Origin: Bacteroidia bacterium
Lineage (GTDB): Bacteria > Bacteroidota > Bacteroidia > AKYH767-A > OLB10
DNA: 64,000 bases
Direction: 5' to 3'
NCBI GenBank assembly: GCA_016788165.1
Contig: JAEUTH010000036.1
Location: 1 to 64,000 of the forward strand
Below the pieces are notes generated by a model that was not told the DNA's origin, did no database searches, and saw only the letters and a list, made by a program, of their open reading frames with translations. Position numbers and translations under genes: made by a program. Position 1 is the first letter of the stretch; each line of letters begins with the position of its first letter. Shown here piece by piece: positions 24,528-33,972 of the stretch.

Positions 24528-25364
24528 ATGGATAAAAGTATTGTTATTGAACCGGGCAACGAAGCAGCCAATTATTGGAAAGACATTTGGCACTTCCGCA
24601 GCTTGTTTTATTTTTTAGCCTGGCGCGATGTATTGGTGCGATACAAACAAACAACTATTGGCATAGCCTGGAGTATCGTGCGACCCTTGTTAACCATGCT
24701 GGTAATGGCCGGTATTGGTTGGATTTTTAATGCACCCATACCCAATGGCATTCCGCGTTTATTATGGGTATGTGCTGCAACATTACCCTGGCAGTTTTTT
24801 TCAAGCGCATTTAGCGAGTCCTCAGGCTCATTGGTAGCCAATGCCAACTTACTTACCAAAGTTTACTTTCCGCGTATGATTGTTCCAATTAGCAGTGTGA
24901 TAGTTTGCGTTTTTGATTTTTTAATTTCAGTTTCCATTATGCTGGTAGCTATGTGGTATTACCAATACATGCCGGCACTGCAAATAGTTTGGCTTCCCTT
25001 TTTTATGGTATTGCTTTTTATAATTGCTTTAGGTAGTGGTTTATTTATTGCCGCTTTAAATGTAAAGTATCGCGATTTCAGATATGTAATTCCCTTTATT
25101 GTGCAGTTCGGATTGTATGTATCGCCCATTTCGTTCAGCAGTACCGATGTATTACAACATGCAGGTATTCCCTCCTATATAAAATTATTGTACATGCTTA
25201 ATCCGGTAGTTGGTGTAATTGATGGTTTCAGATGGTGTATATTTGGTAATATATCTATACAATGGACATCGGTAATTATTTCTGTTATATGTGCATTTGG
25301 TATTTTAATGCTGGGAATATTTAATTTCAGAAGAATGGAAAAATCTTTTGCTGATGTAATTTAA
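24528..25364 (+). CDS. wzm: Polysaccharide ABC exporter permease (Wzm-type)
   Basis: This 278-residue ABC-2 type permease has about six transmembrane helices. The N-terminal FYFLAWRDVLVRYKQTTIGI(A) region is the amphipathic coupling segment typical of O-antigen and teichoic-acid exporters, and YVSPISFSS and MLNPVVGVIDGFRW are characteristic of the C-terminal half. It moves an undecaprenol-linked polysaccharide across the inner membrane with the ATPase encoded 4 bp downstream. Confidence 0.93.
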   Translation: MDKSIVIEPGNEAANYWKDIWHFRSLFYFLAWRDVLVRYKQTTIGIAWSIVRPLLTMLVMAGIGWIFNAPIPNGIPRLLWVCAATLPWQFFSSAFSESSGSLVANANLLTKVYFPRMIVPISSVIVCVFDFLISVSIMLVAMWYYQYMPALQIVWLPFFMVLLFIIALGSGLFIAALNVKYRDFRYVIPFIVQFGLYVSPISFSSTDVLQHAGIPSYIKLLYMLNPVVGVIDGFRWCIFGNISIQWTSVIISVICAFGILMLGIFNFRRMEKSFADVI

Positions 25365-25368
25365 AAAT

Positions 25369-26613
25369 ATGCAACCGGTAATAGAAGTCGAAAATATAAG
25401 TAAACAATACTTAATCAGGCATGAGAAAGGCTTGCCATATCAGGCCTTGCGCGATGTGTTGGTACGTAATGCAAAACAAATTTTAAAACCGGGCAAGCCA
25501 AAAACAATCGAATCTTTTTGGGCATTAAGCGATGTTTCGTTTCAGATAAATAGTGGCGATCGTGTTGGCATAATTGGTCGTAATGGTGCAGGCAAATCAA
25601 CATTACTTAAAGTATTAAGTCGTATTGTTACGCCTACCAAGGGTCGTATCACATTACGCGGTCGTATTGCAAGTTTGCTCGAAGTAGGCACGGGCTTTCA
25701 TCCCGAATTAACCGGACGCGAAAACATTTTTTTAAACGGTGCAATTTTAGGCATGCATAAAGCAGAGATTAAAAGTAAGTTTGACGAAATAGTTGCCTTT
25801 AGCGAAGTAGAAAAATTTTTAGATACGCCTGTTAAACGTTACTCATCAGGCATGTATGTGCGATTGGCTTTTGCTGTTGCTGCACATCTCGAGCCCGAAA
25901 TTTTAATAGTTGATGAAGTGTTGGCAGTTGGCGATGCCGAGTTTCAAAAAAAATGTATTGGCAAAATGAAAGATGTTTCGGGTAGCGGCCGTACCATCTT
26001 ATTTGTAAGCCACAATTTGCCTTCATTAAGCAGTCTTTGCAATAAAGGAATGGTATTACATAAAGGCACTGTAAATTTGCCGCTATCGCCCATACAAGAT
26101 GCCATTAGCCACTATACTAAAATTACGCAACATTTGGCTCAATCCGTTATATCGCAACGTACCGATAGGCAAGGCGAAGGTGGTATTCGGTTTACTGCTT
26201 TTAATCTTTTAAATGCGCAAATGCAACCTATCGACATTGCCGTATGTGGCCAAACCGTTATTTTTAAATTAGATTATTGCTGCAACAAATTTGAGGCAAA
26301 ACAAATTGCTGCAGCTATTGGTATATATGGTTTAGATGGACAACTTTTTACCGTATTCGCTAACGAATATGCCCAAGGCAATTTTGCAACAGCGCCAAAC
26401 AGCGGCAGCATGTATTGTACTATCGAAAAATTTCCGCTTACATCAGGAAAATATGCGTTAAACCTAATTGTGTACTGCAATGGTATCATGCACGATTGGG
26501 TACAGCAAGCAGCAATGATTGAGGTAGATGATGGCGATTTTTACGGTACCGGTAAAACCGTAGCATCTACACACCGAAGTATTTTAGTTGCACAAAAATG
26601 GAAAATGGAGTAA
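25369..26613 (+). CDS. wzt: Polysaccharide ABC exporter ATPase with C-terminal glycan-binding domain (Wzt-type)
   Basis: The 414-residue protein has Walker A GRNGAGKST (70-78), the ABC signature in YSSGM (158-162), Walker B ILIVDE (178-183) and the switch His in LFVSHN. Residues about 250-414 form an extra beta-rich domain like the Wzt C-terminal domain that recognises a terminal modification of the glycan before export. Such two-domain ATPases occur where chain length is set by a capping group; the downstream FkbM methyltransferase or acyltransferase could supply that cap (inference). Confidence 0.93.
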   Translation: MQPVIEVENISKQYLIRHEKGLPYQALRDVLVRNAKQILKPGKPKTIESFWALSDVSFQINSGDRVGIIGRNGAGKSTLLKVLSRIVTPTKGRITLRGRIASLLEVGTGFHPELTGRENIFLNGAILGMHKAEIKSKFDEIVAFSEVEKFLDTPVKRYSSGMYVRLAFAVAAHLEPEILIVDEVLAVGDAEFQKKCIGKMKDVSGSGRTILFVSHNLPSLSSLCNKGMVLHKGTVNLPLSPIQDAISHYTKITQHLAQSVISQRTDRQGEGGIRFTAFNLLNAQMQPIDIAVCGQTVIFKLDYCCNKFEAKQIAAAIGIYGLDGQLFTVFANEYAQGNFATAPNSGSMYCTIEKFPLTSGKYALNLIVYCNGIMHDWVQQAAMIEVDDGDFYGTGKTVASTHRSILVAQKWKME

Positions 26614-26616
26614 TCA

Positions 26617-27327
26617 ATGATGTATCGTTTTTATAATAAAATCAAGCGTAAACTTTTTAAAGGAAATACTATTTATACCAAAGGTGTTTTTAATAGTGCA
26701 ATAAATACTTCGCTGTATAAGTGCAATATTAATGTAGGTGCCGGAGCAAAACTTACCATTGCCGAACATGTAAATATGCAATACGTTAATATTGAAGTAA
26801 CCGAGGGCCAGGTTTACATAGGTGAACACTGTATGCTGAATGGTACTAAAAATAGCCCGGTGCATATTAGCGTAAATGGCGCACTGCATATCGAACACCA
26901 CAACGTGGTTTATGGTAATATTACGGTACGGTTTAATGGAGTGTGCAACATTGGTAGCTATAATGGCATAATGCATCAAACCGAAATCAGATGTGATGAA
27001 AGTATAAATATTGGAAGCTTTAATATGATATCGTACGACTGCATGATTTATGATACCAACACGCATTGCCAGTTAGATGCTGAAATTCGGCAGCAACAAA
27101 CCATTAACGACTATCCCTGGATAGGCAAAGAATATCAAAAACCGGTAACGGCTCCAGTTATTATTGGCAGTCATTGTTGGCTTGGCAAACGCAGCGTAGT
27201 TTTAAAAGGTGTGATCATCGGAAACGGGGTAACCGTTGGCGCACAGGCTGTAGTTACTAAAAACATTTCAGATGGAGCTTTGGCTTATGGAAATCCGGCA
27301 ATCATAAAAATGAAAAACGTATTGTGA
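26617..27327 (+). CDS. Left-handed beta-helix acyltransferase
   Basis: A 236-residue protein made largely of imperfect hexapeptide repeats ([I/V/L]-G-x-x-x-x), ending in the xenobiotic/maltose acetyltransferase pattern IIGSHCWLGKRSVVLKGVIIGNGVTVGAQAVV and the GNPA loop. A likely catalytic His is in YDTNTH. It probably transfers an acetyl group to a sugar of the exported polysaccharide. The 3' end overlaps the next gene in a GTGA arrangement. Confidence 0.88.
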   Translation: MMYRFYNKIKRKLFKGNTIYTKGVFNSAINTSLYKCNINVGAGAKLTIAEHVNMQYVNIEVTEGQVYIGEHCMLNGTKNSPVHISVNGALHIEHHNVVYGNITVRFNGVCNIGSYNGIMHQTEIRCDESINIGSFNMISYDCMIYDTNTHCQLDAEIRQQQTINDYPWIGKEYQKPVTAPVIIGSHCWLGKRSVVLKGVIIGNGVTVGAQAVVTKNISDGALAYGNPAIIKMKNVL

Positions 27328-28451
27328 TTAAACTTTTTAAAATAGCATCTACCTACCCAAAGTATGCCGATGGATTTTTTAACAGCCATCAGCAATTGCG
27401 CCATGCTACATACCAGCAAGCATTGCAGGCTTACTTTGAGGATTGTTTTGCATGGGCCGATTTTTGGAAAATTAATTTAGAAGCTACCAATCAGTTTCAG
27501 GTTTGCGAAGTGGTATTTAATAATGAGTTTTTGCAAAAGAAATGGGCAATTGAAAACAACTTCAAATTTGACGATTGGATGCCACAAATATTATTTGCCC
27601 AGTTAAACCAATTTAAACCGGATGTAATTTTTATTCAAGATATTTATCACTATGCACATTGGTATGTGGATATAAAAAAACGTTATCCATTTATAAAACT
27701 GGTAATGGCTTGGGATGGCATATTGTGGCATAAAACACAAACTTATGCTGATGTTGATGTGGTGCTGAGTTGTGTGCAGCAATCGGTAGATTTTTACAAG
27801 CAACACAATAAGACTGCCTATTATTTTGTAAGCGGTTTCGAAACAACCATTGCTGGGAAACTACAACAACATAAAAATTGCAATGTTTCATTCTCAGGTT
27901 CGCTTGTTTTGGCCAAAGGGTATCATTTAGGCAGACTCAAATTTTTGGCTGCATTATCTCGCAAAATACCTATGGATATTTATGCAAGTAATTTTGAAGC
28001 GCATAACTGGTTGTCGAAATCATGGCTAAGCAGGATAAAGCACCTTAAATTTCAAGAAGCAATTGATGTTTATCAAATTACCAAACAAAACAAAGGAGCC
28101 CTGTTTGCATTGCAGATGTATCTAAAGTTATACAACAGCAAAATTGTAATTAATACCCATGGCGACAATGCCGCAAATGTTGCTGCCAACATGCGCCTTA
28201 CCGAAACAACCGGAGTGGGTGCCTGTTTAGTTACCGATTGGAAACCAAACCTGCATAATTTTTTTGAACCTGATAAAGAAGTAATTACCTATAAAACGGT
28301 TGACGAAGCTGCCGAAAAAATTACCTACTTACTTCAACATGAAACCGAAAGAATAAGTATTGCCCAAGCTGGTAAGCAACGCACCTGGCATAATTATACT
28401 ATGAAAATTAAGTTACAACATTTGGTGCCTCAAATACTTCAACATTTGTAA
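27324..28451 (+). CDS. Glycosyltransferase, CgeB/GT-B-like
   Basis: A 375-residue cytoplasmic protein. The N-terminal half has the strand FKPDVIFIQD and AWDGILWHKT, and the C-terminal half has the nucleotide-sugar side of a GT-B fold with VSFSGSLVLAKGYHLGRLKF and the segment MRLTETTGVGACLVTDWKPN. The latter resembles the spore-maturation CgeB-type family in which the flagged region is DWKPNL..F. The start is GTG, overlapping the previous stop. Donor and acceptor are unknown. It belongs to the polysaccharide operon. Confidence 0.8.
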   Translation: MIKLFKIASTYPKYADGFFNSHQQLRHATYQQALQAYFEDCFAWADFWKINLEATNQFQVCEVVFNNEFLQKKWAIENNFKFDDWMPQILFAQLNQFKPDVIFIQDIYHYAHWYVDIKKRYPFIKLVMAWDGILWHKTQTYADVDVVLSCVQQSVDFYKQHNKTAYYFVSGFETTIAGKLQQHKNCNVSFSGSLVLAKGYHLGRLKFLAALSRKIPMDIYASNFEAHNWLSKSWLSRIKHLKFQEAIDVYQITKQNKGALFALQMYLKLYNSKIVINTHGDNAANVAANMRLTETTGVGACLVTDWKPNLHNFFEPDKEVITYKTVDEAAEKITYLLQHETERISIAQAGKQRTWHNYTMKIKLQHLVPQILQHL

Positions 28452-28464
28452 AGTAAGTTTTAAA

Positions 28465-29238
28465 ATGATTCGTTCAATTAAAAAAAAATTTCTGCCAGAT
28501 GAGTTTGCAAAAATTCTAAAACAAGCAAATGCCTATCCACGTTTTACGGATAAGCAATTTGCGTTTAGACATTATACATTTAAGGTAACCGATTTTTTAT
28601 CGGTTGCATGGCAGCTTAAAGAAATTTTTGAAGACGAAACACTTTACTTTAACACCAAAAGTACCAAACCAACTATTGTTGATTGTGGCGCTAACGTTGG
28701 CATAGCTGTGGCTTATTTTAAATTTTTATATCCGGGTTGTAACGTTGTTTGTTTTGAGCCTGATAAGAATGTTTTTGAGTGCCTAAAACATAATATTAAA
28801 ACCAATGGATGGGAAAATGTAGTAGTGCATCAGGCAGCTATTTATAATGCCGATACTGAAATGTTTTTTGCCGGTAACGGGGCTGATGGAGGCTCGCTGC
28901 ATGCACAAGGACAACAAAAAGTAAAAGTGCTCGATTTAGCACGCATATTGAACACCTGTGAAAGTATTGATTTTTTAAAAATAGATATTGAAGGTGCCGA
29001 AACAGATGTAATAAAACACATAGCGCTTCAGTTACATAAAGTAAAATATTTATTTGTAGAATATCATAGTATTAAAGGTCAGCCTCAGCAACTTAATCAA
29101 CTGCTGCAGGTGTTAACCGAGCAAGGTTTTCGTTACTACCTCAAATCAATAAACAACTTACCCTGGAAACAAATTGCTAATGGGCGTAGTGCTGATATGG
29201 ATATCCAACTAAACATACATGGCATTAAACAAATTTAA
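28465..29238 (+). CDS. FkbM-family methyltransferase
   Basis: This 257-residue protein has the AdoMet site VDCGANVGIAVAYFK, a second-strand acid in VVCFEPDKNVFECLK and the family-defining IDFLKIDIEGAETDVIKH. FkbM enzymes O-methylate sugars or polyketides. In this operon, methylation of a sugar, possibly as the chain-terminating cap read by the exporter ATPase, is the best guess. The 3' end overlaps the deacetylase gene by 20 bp. Confidence 0.9.
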   Translation: MIRSIKKKFLPDEFAKILKQANAYPRFTDKQFAFRHYTFKVTDFLSVAWQLKEIFEDETLYFNTKSTKPTIVDCGANVGIAVAYFKFLYPGCNVVCFEPDKNVFECLKHNIKTNGWENVVVHQAAIYNADTEMFFAGNGADGGSLHAQGQQKVKVLDLARILNTCESIDFLKIDIEGAETDVIKHIALQLHKVKYLFVEYHSIKGQPQQLNQLLQVLTEQGFRYYLKSINNLPWKQIANGRSADMDIQLNIHGIKQI

Positions 29239-30208
29239 AAGCGCTGTAAAGCAACAAATGCTTAAAGCCAGGCACTATTATGATGCCCGGCTTGGTGGCA
29301 GTTGTTTAATGTTATTGTATCACAGAGTTGCCGATTTACAAACCGACCCGCAACAGCTCGCTGTACATCCGCAACTTTTTAATGAGCAGATGTTGTTTTT
29401 AAAATTAAATTATAATGTGCTAAGCATTGATGAAGTAGCCTGGCATTTAAATACAAAAACAAAGCTGCCGGATAAATCGGTTGTAATATCGTTTGATGAT
29501 GGTTATGCCGATAATTATTTAGAAGCGCTGCCTATTTTGGAATTACATCACTTACCGGCTGTATTTTATATTGCTACAGCAACGCTTGATACAAATGCAG
29601 AGTTTTGGTGGGATGAAATGGAAAGGTTGTTATTGTTAAGCAAACTGCCCGATACTGCGCAGTTTGAAATGCATGGCCTAAAATTGGATTTAAATGATTT
29701 TGAAATTAATCGTTATAAAAAATATGAAACAGTACTGCCCATACTTCGTAAAACAGCACCTGAACAAAGGCAAGAAATTATAAATGCTTTGCAACAAATA
29801 TTTGGTAACAAGACCCGCGCAACACATAGGGCCTTAACGCATTACGAACTACGGCAGTTTGCTAAAAGCAAATATGTAACCATTGGTGCACACACACATA
29901 ATCACCCTTCATTGGCGGCTCTGGATTATAATTTGCAACTCCTTGAAGTTGAGATTTCGAAAAAAATATTAGAAGATTTATTAAAACAACGCATACAGCA
30001 TTTTTCCTATCCTTTTGGTACCAAACAAGACTATAATACCAATACACTTACCATTTGCAATCAATTGCAGTTTAAAAGTGTTGCAGCTAATTATCCTTAC
30101 ATCATACATAAAAACAGCGATATTTTTCAGTTGCCGCGTTTTCTGGTAAGAAACTGGCAACTAACAGCATTTAAGCAGCAATTACATTTCTTTACAACAT
30201 GCAGATAG
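29219..30208 (+). CDS. Polysaccharide deacetylase family protein (NodB homology)
   Basis: A 329-residue carbohydrate esterase 4 type protein. The metal-binding DD is in VVISFDDGYADNY (motif 1), and motif 2 appears as IGAHTHNHPSL with two histidines. FSYPFG follows as motif 3. No signal peptide is obvious, so it may act on a cytoplasmic lipid-linked intermediate, removing N-acetyl groups from HexNAc residues. It overlaps neighbours on both sides (20 bp and 10 bp). Confidence 0.9.
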   Translation: MALNKFKSAVKQQMLKARHYYDARLGGSCLMLLYHRVADLQTDPQQLAVHPQLFNEQMLFLKLNYNVLSIDEVAWHLNTKTKLPDKSVVISFDDGYADNYLEALPILELHHLPAVFYIATATLDTNAEFWWDEMERLLLLSKLPDTAQFEMHGLKLDLNDFEINRYKKYETVLPILRKTAPEQRQEIINALQQIFGNKTRATHRALTHYELRQFAKSKYVTIGAHTHNHPSLAALDYNLQLLEVEISKKILEDLLKQRIQHFSYPFGTKQDYNTNTLTICNQLQFKSVAANYPYIIHKNSDIFQLPRFLVRNWQLTAFKQQLHFFTTCR

Positions 30209-31410
30209 TGCATTTAAGTACAGACATTGGAGGTGGCGCTGGTATTGCAGCACTACGTTTGCATCGTGCTTTGTTGCAAGCAGGTTTGCAATCAAAAATT
30301 ATTACCAAATATGGCAATGTTACAGATGATACACATCACGTAATTGGAGCAACTACTTTAGTGAATAAAGTGGCAGAGAAATTGGGCTTTTTGCCCAACT
30401 GGAAAATACAAAAGGCAGAAACATTAAAGAAAAAACCGCCAGGATTTGAAATATTCTCATTACCCTATGGTACCATTGATTTAAGTAAACACCCATGGAT
30501 TCAGCAGGCCGACATTATTCACCTGCATTGGGTTAGTGATGGCTATATTAATTTAGAAACATTATTTCAGTTGCCTAAACAATTTGTATGGACTTTGCAC
30601 GATATGAATCCATTTACAGGCGGTTGCCATCATGCCGATGGTTGCTTGCAATTTGAAAACGACTGCAGCAAATGCCCGCAATTGCACATTAAACAACAAT
30701 ACCTTGCAGCGGATGCATTCTTGTTTAAACAAAAAGTTTTGAAATATGTTGGCAACAAATTGCAAATAATTGCACCCAGTAAATGGTTATTGCAATTATC
30801 CGTGCAATCAAAATTGTTTTCCGATTTCAGGCATACGCAAATTTATAACCTCATTGCACAACAGTTTTCATACAAGCCATTAATTGACAGTCGTAACAAG
30901 CTTAATCTGCCACCAAACGAAACCGTAGTGTTGTTTGTAGCAAACGATGTAAATAATATGCGCAAAGGCATACAGTTTATTATTGAAGCAGCTAACAAAA
31001 GCAAACATAAATTTTATGGAATTGGTAAGCCGGATGCCAATTTGCCCTCTTGCATAAATCAATTGGGCTATTTAACACCGGAAGAATTGCAATGGTGGTA
31101 TGTAGCTGCCAATGTATTTGTACTACCATCATTGGCCGAAAATTTTCCAAATACAATCTGCGAATCCTTATGCTGTGGCACACCCGTTGTGGCTTTTAAT
31201 ACCGGTGGTATTCCTGAACTGATTGATAATAATAATGGCGTTTTAATACCTGATTTTAATGCAACACAGCTATTAATGGCAATTGATAATTGTATTGCTA
31301 ATAATCAGCATTTTAACCGAAAACAGATTGCATCCGATGCCGATAAAAAATTAAGTTCGACTACAGTATTACAAATGCATATTACACTTTATCAATCGGT
31401 ATTATGCTAA
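30199..31410 (+). CDS. Glycosyltransferase family 4
   Basis: A 403-residue GT-B enzyme. The N-terminal domain opens with IVHLSTDIGGGAGIAALRLH. The donor-binding half has IQFIIEAANKSKHKFYGIG and the EX7E-type region VLPSLAENFPNTICESLCCG, with TPVVAFNTGGIPELI. It is a retaining sugar transferase of the polysaccharide pathway on the inner face of the membrane. A cysteine cluster (CHHADGCLQFENDCSKC, about 142-158) in the N-terminal domain is found in a subset of such enzymes and could bind a metal. Confidence 0.9.
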   Translation: MQIVHLSTDIGGGAGIAALRLHRALLQAGLQSKIITKYGNVTDDTHHVIGATTLVNKVAEKLGFLPNWKIQKAETLKKKPPGFEIFSLPYGTIDLSKHPWIQQADIIHLHWVSDGYINLETLFQLPKQFVWTLHDMNPFTGGCHHADGCLQFENDCSKCPQLHIKQQYLAADAFLFKQKVLKYVGNKLQIIAPSKWLLQLSVQSKLFSDFRHTQIYNLIAQQFSYKPLIDSRNKLNLPPNETVVLFVANDVNNMRKGIQFIIEAANKSKHKFYGIGKPDANLPSCINQLGYLTPEELQWWYVAANVFVLPSLAENFPNTICESLCCGTPVVAFNTGGIPELIDNNNGVLIPDFNATQLLMAIDNCIANNQHFNRKQIASDADKKLSSTTVLQMHITLYQSVLC

Positions 31411-32111
31411 TAAGTATTGTTACCATAAACCGAAACAATGCCGGTGGTTTATTTCAAACCGTTAAAAGTGTTTTTAGTCAAAACTATGCAGCAATTGAAT
31501 ATATAATAATTGATGGCGCATCGGCTGACAATAGTTTGGAATTAATAATGCCTTATCGGGCTAAAATTAATCATGTTATTTCAGAGCCCGACAATGGAAT
31601 TTATGATGCCATGAATAAAGGTTTGCATAAAGCTACCGGTACGTACATTATATTTCTTAACTCCGGAGATATATTTTGTAGTGATGACGTAGTACGCAAC
31701 GTAGTTAGGCTTAAGGCAACAGAAGACTTGATTTATGGCAATTTGTTTTTTAGTGATAAAATAGCTACCGAGCGGAAACAACCGGCATACTTAACTGCTA
31801 GGCATATGCTTCGCGATACAATTTGGCACCCTGCTACTTTTTATCGAACCGAATTACTAAAAGCATGTAATGGTTACAATATTGATTACACAATTGCAGC
31901 CGATTATGAACTACTGCTACGTTTGATTTATAAGCATAATGCAACCACCCGGTATATAAATATGCCAGTGGCTGTATTTGATGTTACGGGTATTAGCGGC
32001 AAACCACAAATGCAACAAACCTTATTTAAACAACGCCATCAGGCGCAGCGTAATAACATGCCACTTTACTACTGGCTTCCTTATCAACTCTATAGTACGT
32101 TGCGCAAATGA
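31404..32111 (+). CDS. Glycosyltransferase family 2
   Basis: A 235-residue GT-A enzyme. It starts ISIVTINRNNAGGLFQTVKSV and has the nucleotide-binding IIIDGASADNS, the DNGIYDAMNKG helix typical of WcaA/PGlyc-like GT2 proteins, and a DxD-equivalent in FLNSGDIF. IWHPATFYR lies before the acceptor region. It overlaps the previous and next genes by 7 and 4 bp, which ties it to the polysaccharide operon. Sugar specificity is unknown. Confidence 0.9.
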   Translation: MLISIVTINRNNAGGLFQTVKSVFSQNYAAIEYIIIDGASADNSLELIMPYRAKINHVISEPDNGIYDAMNKGLHKATGTYIIFLNSGDIFCSDDVVRNVVRLKATEDLIYGNLFFSDKIATERKQPAYLTARHMLRDTIWHPATFYRTELLKACNGYNIDYTIAADYELLLRLIYKHNATTRYINMPVAVFDVTGISGKPQMQQTLFKQRHQAQRNNMPLYYWLPYQLYSTLRK

Positions 32112-32989
32112 TTACCGTTATTATACCTACTTATAATTATGCAAGGTTTTTGCCTGATGCTATTAATAGTGTTTTAGCGCAGACTTATAGTAATTGGAAA
32201 CTGATAATTATTGACAGTAGTTCTACCGATAATACTGCCGAAGTATTGAAGCCGTTTTTAAATGATGTTCGTATCACCTATCAGGTTGTAGAAAAAATTG
32301 GAGTAAGTTATGCACGTAATGTAGCCTTGGCCCAGGTTGAAACACCTTTTATTCAGTTCTTAGATGCCGATGATTGGATTGAACCTCAAAAGTTTGAACT
32401 TATGTTGCAGGCGTTTACGGATGAAATAGACTTAATTTACAGCGAAGCCAGGTATTTTCGAAACGGTTTCAATACGCTTTTATATTCTATGCATTTACCT
32501 GATAAAAAATGGATGCCTTGTTGTAGTGGCGCTTTGGTATTAAACTATCTGATCAGAAATAATATTATGCCCATTAATGCGCCCATATTTCGAACTGATT
32601 TAATACGCAAGTTTGGTTTTTTTGATACCACCTTAACCGGCCTCGAAGATTGGGAGTTATGGTTACGATTTGCAATTAATGGTAGCAATTTTAAGTGTAT
32701 TGAAGCCGGTAATATTGCTGCAGTGGTTCGTATTCATGCAACAAGTGCCAGCACTGATTTACGTATGATGCATAAACATATATTGCCCGTATTATATCGA
32801 TATAAAAAAAGCAGTGGATTAAATCTTAGGCAAAAATTGTATTTAAATGTAAGGTGTTTTGAGTCGTTTTGGGATGGCGTTTTTGCAAAAAACACAAGTG
32901 ATGTGGTAACAATAAACACAACTTTAAAAATGATTTGGATTTTTATGTTGCCTGTTTATTTGATACTAAAACTAATTCGATTTATATGA
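32108..32989 (+). CDS. Glycosyltransferase family 2
   Basis: A 293-residue GT-A enzyme with VIIPTYNYARFLPDAINSVL at the N-terminus, IIDSSSTDNT for nucleotide binding, and the DxD-type metal motif in FLDADDWIEP. GLEDWELWLRFA follows, the usual ED catalytic-base region. A hydrophobic C-terminus (FMLPVYLILKLIRFI) suggests membrane attachment. It inverts the donor anomeric centre by family rule. Substrate unknown. Confidence 0.9.
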   Translation: MITVIIPTYNYARFLPDAINSVLAQTYSNWKLIIIDSSSTDNTAEVLKPFLNDVRITYQVVEKIGVSYARNVALAQVETPFIQFLDADDWIEPQKFELMLQAFTDEIDLIYSEARYFRNGFNTLLYSMHLPDKKWMPCCSGALVLNYLIRNNIMPINAPIFRTDLIRKFGFFDTTLTGLEDWELWLRFAINGSNFKCIEAGNIAAVVRIHATSASTDLRMMHKHILPVLYRYKKSSGLNLRQKLYLNVRCFESFWDGVFAKNTSDVVTINTTLKMIWIFMLPVYLILKLIRFI

Positions 32990-32993
32990 TAGT

Positions 32994-33911
32994 ATGCATA
33001 CAGTTTCAGTAGTAATTGTAAGTTATAACGTATGTGATTTATTAGTTGTATGCATACAATCGTTACAAAAGCATGCAGGTAATTTTGCATTAGAAGTAAT
33101 TGTAGTTGATAACAATTCAACCGATAACAGTTGTGCTGTTGTAAAAACTATGGCTGATGTTACACTTATTGAAAATAAGTTTAATGCAGGGTTTTCTGCA
33201 GCAAATAATCAAGGTATTGCAGTAAGTAAAGGCGATTACATTTTATTACTAAACCCCGATACGGAACTAAAGCAAGATGTTATAACCACATTAATTGCAA
33301 ATGTTTCAACACAACATACATTGATAGCACCTCAGCTACTAAACAGCGATGGCTCATTGCAATTATCGTGTTTTAAGTTTCCTTCGGTTTGGTTTGTTGT
33401 TGCCGAAGCATTGTTTTTACATGTAATTTTTAGAAACCATATTTATAAACCCAATCAATTAAAACAAAACAGAAATGTTGAGGCAGTTTCGGGAGCGGCC
33501 ATACTATTTCATAAATCGAGTTTGAAGAATTTACATGGCCTCGACCCGCAATTATTTTGGATGGAGGATATTGACTTTTGTTATCGTAATTTTTTAAACG
33601 GCAATTTTACTTATTACGTAACAGATGTTAACCTGATACATCACAGCGGCAAAAGTTCAACTAAGAACTATCACATTGTAATCAGCAATCAAATACTTAG
33701 CAAATTAAAGTACTTGCGTAAACATAGCAATGCAGTAAATTATTACATAGCAGTTGTTTTTAGTTTCATTCATATAATTAGCAGATTAGTTGCACTTGCA
33801 TTGTTTTATTTATTTAGCCACATTGCCCGCATAAAGTTTAAAGCTTACTTTTTTTCATTGAAAAAATTTTTCAAATACTTTGCATCAAATAATCAAACAA
33901 TCATTACATAA
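32994..33911 (+). CDS. Glycosyltransferase family 2, rhamnosyltransferase-like
   Basis: A 305-residue protein with VSVVIVSYNVCDLLVVCIQS, then VVDNNSTDNS, the donor-site LLLNPDTELK (DxD-like) and EAVSGAAILFHKS with MEDIDFCYR, the pattern of WbbL/RfbN-type rhamnosyl- and related transferases. The last 70 residues contain a hydrophobic stretch (IAVVFSFIHIISRLVALALF) that anchors it to the membrane. It closes the first glycosyltransferase run. Confidence 0.9.
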   Translation: MHTVSVVIVSYNVCDLLVVCIQSLQKHAGNFALEVIVVDNNSTDNSCAVVKTMADVTLIENKFNAGFSAANNQGIAVSKGDYILLLNPDTELKQDVITTLIANVSTQHTLIAPQLLNSDGSLQLSCFKFPSVWFVVAEALFLHVIFRNHIYKPNQLKQNRNVEAVSGAAILFHKSSLKNLHGLDPQLFWMEDIDFCYRNFLNGNFTYYVTDVNLIHHSGKSSTKNYHIVISNQILSKLKYLRKHSNAVNYYIAVVFSFIHIISRLVALALFYLFSHIARIKFKAYFFSLKKFFKYFASNNQTIIT

Positions 33912-33972
33912 AATCAAAAAGACAACTTAATACTTGTTTTCTGATTTTTAGTCAATTTAATTTCTTTAACCT

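Noticed and set aside
26614-27066. 150-residue minus-strand reading frame
   Set aside because: It is antisense to the hexapeptide acyltransferase, whose repeat codons keep the opposite frame open; no start context or domain supports it.
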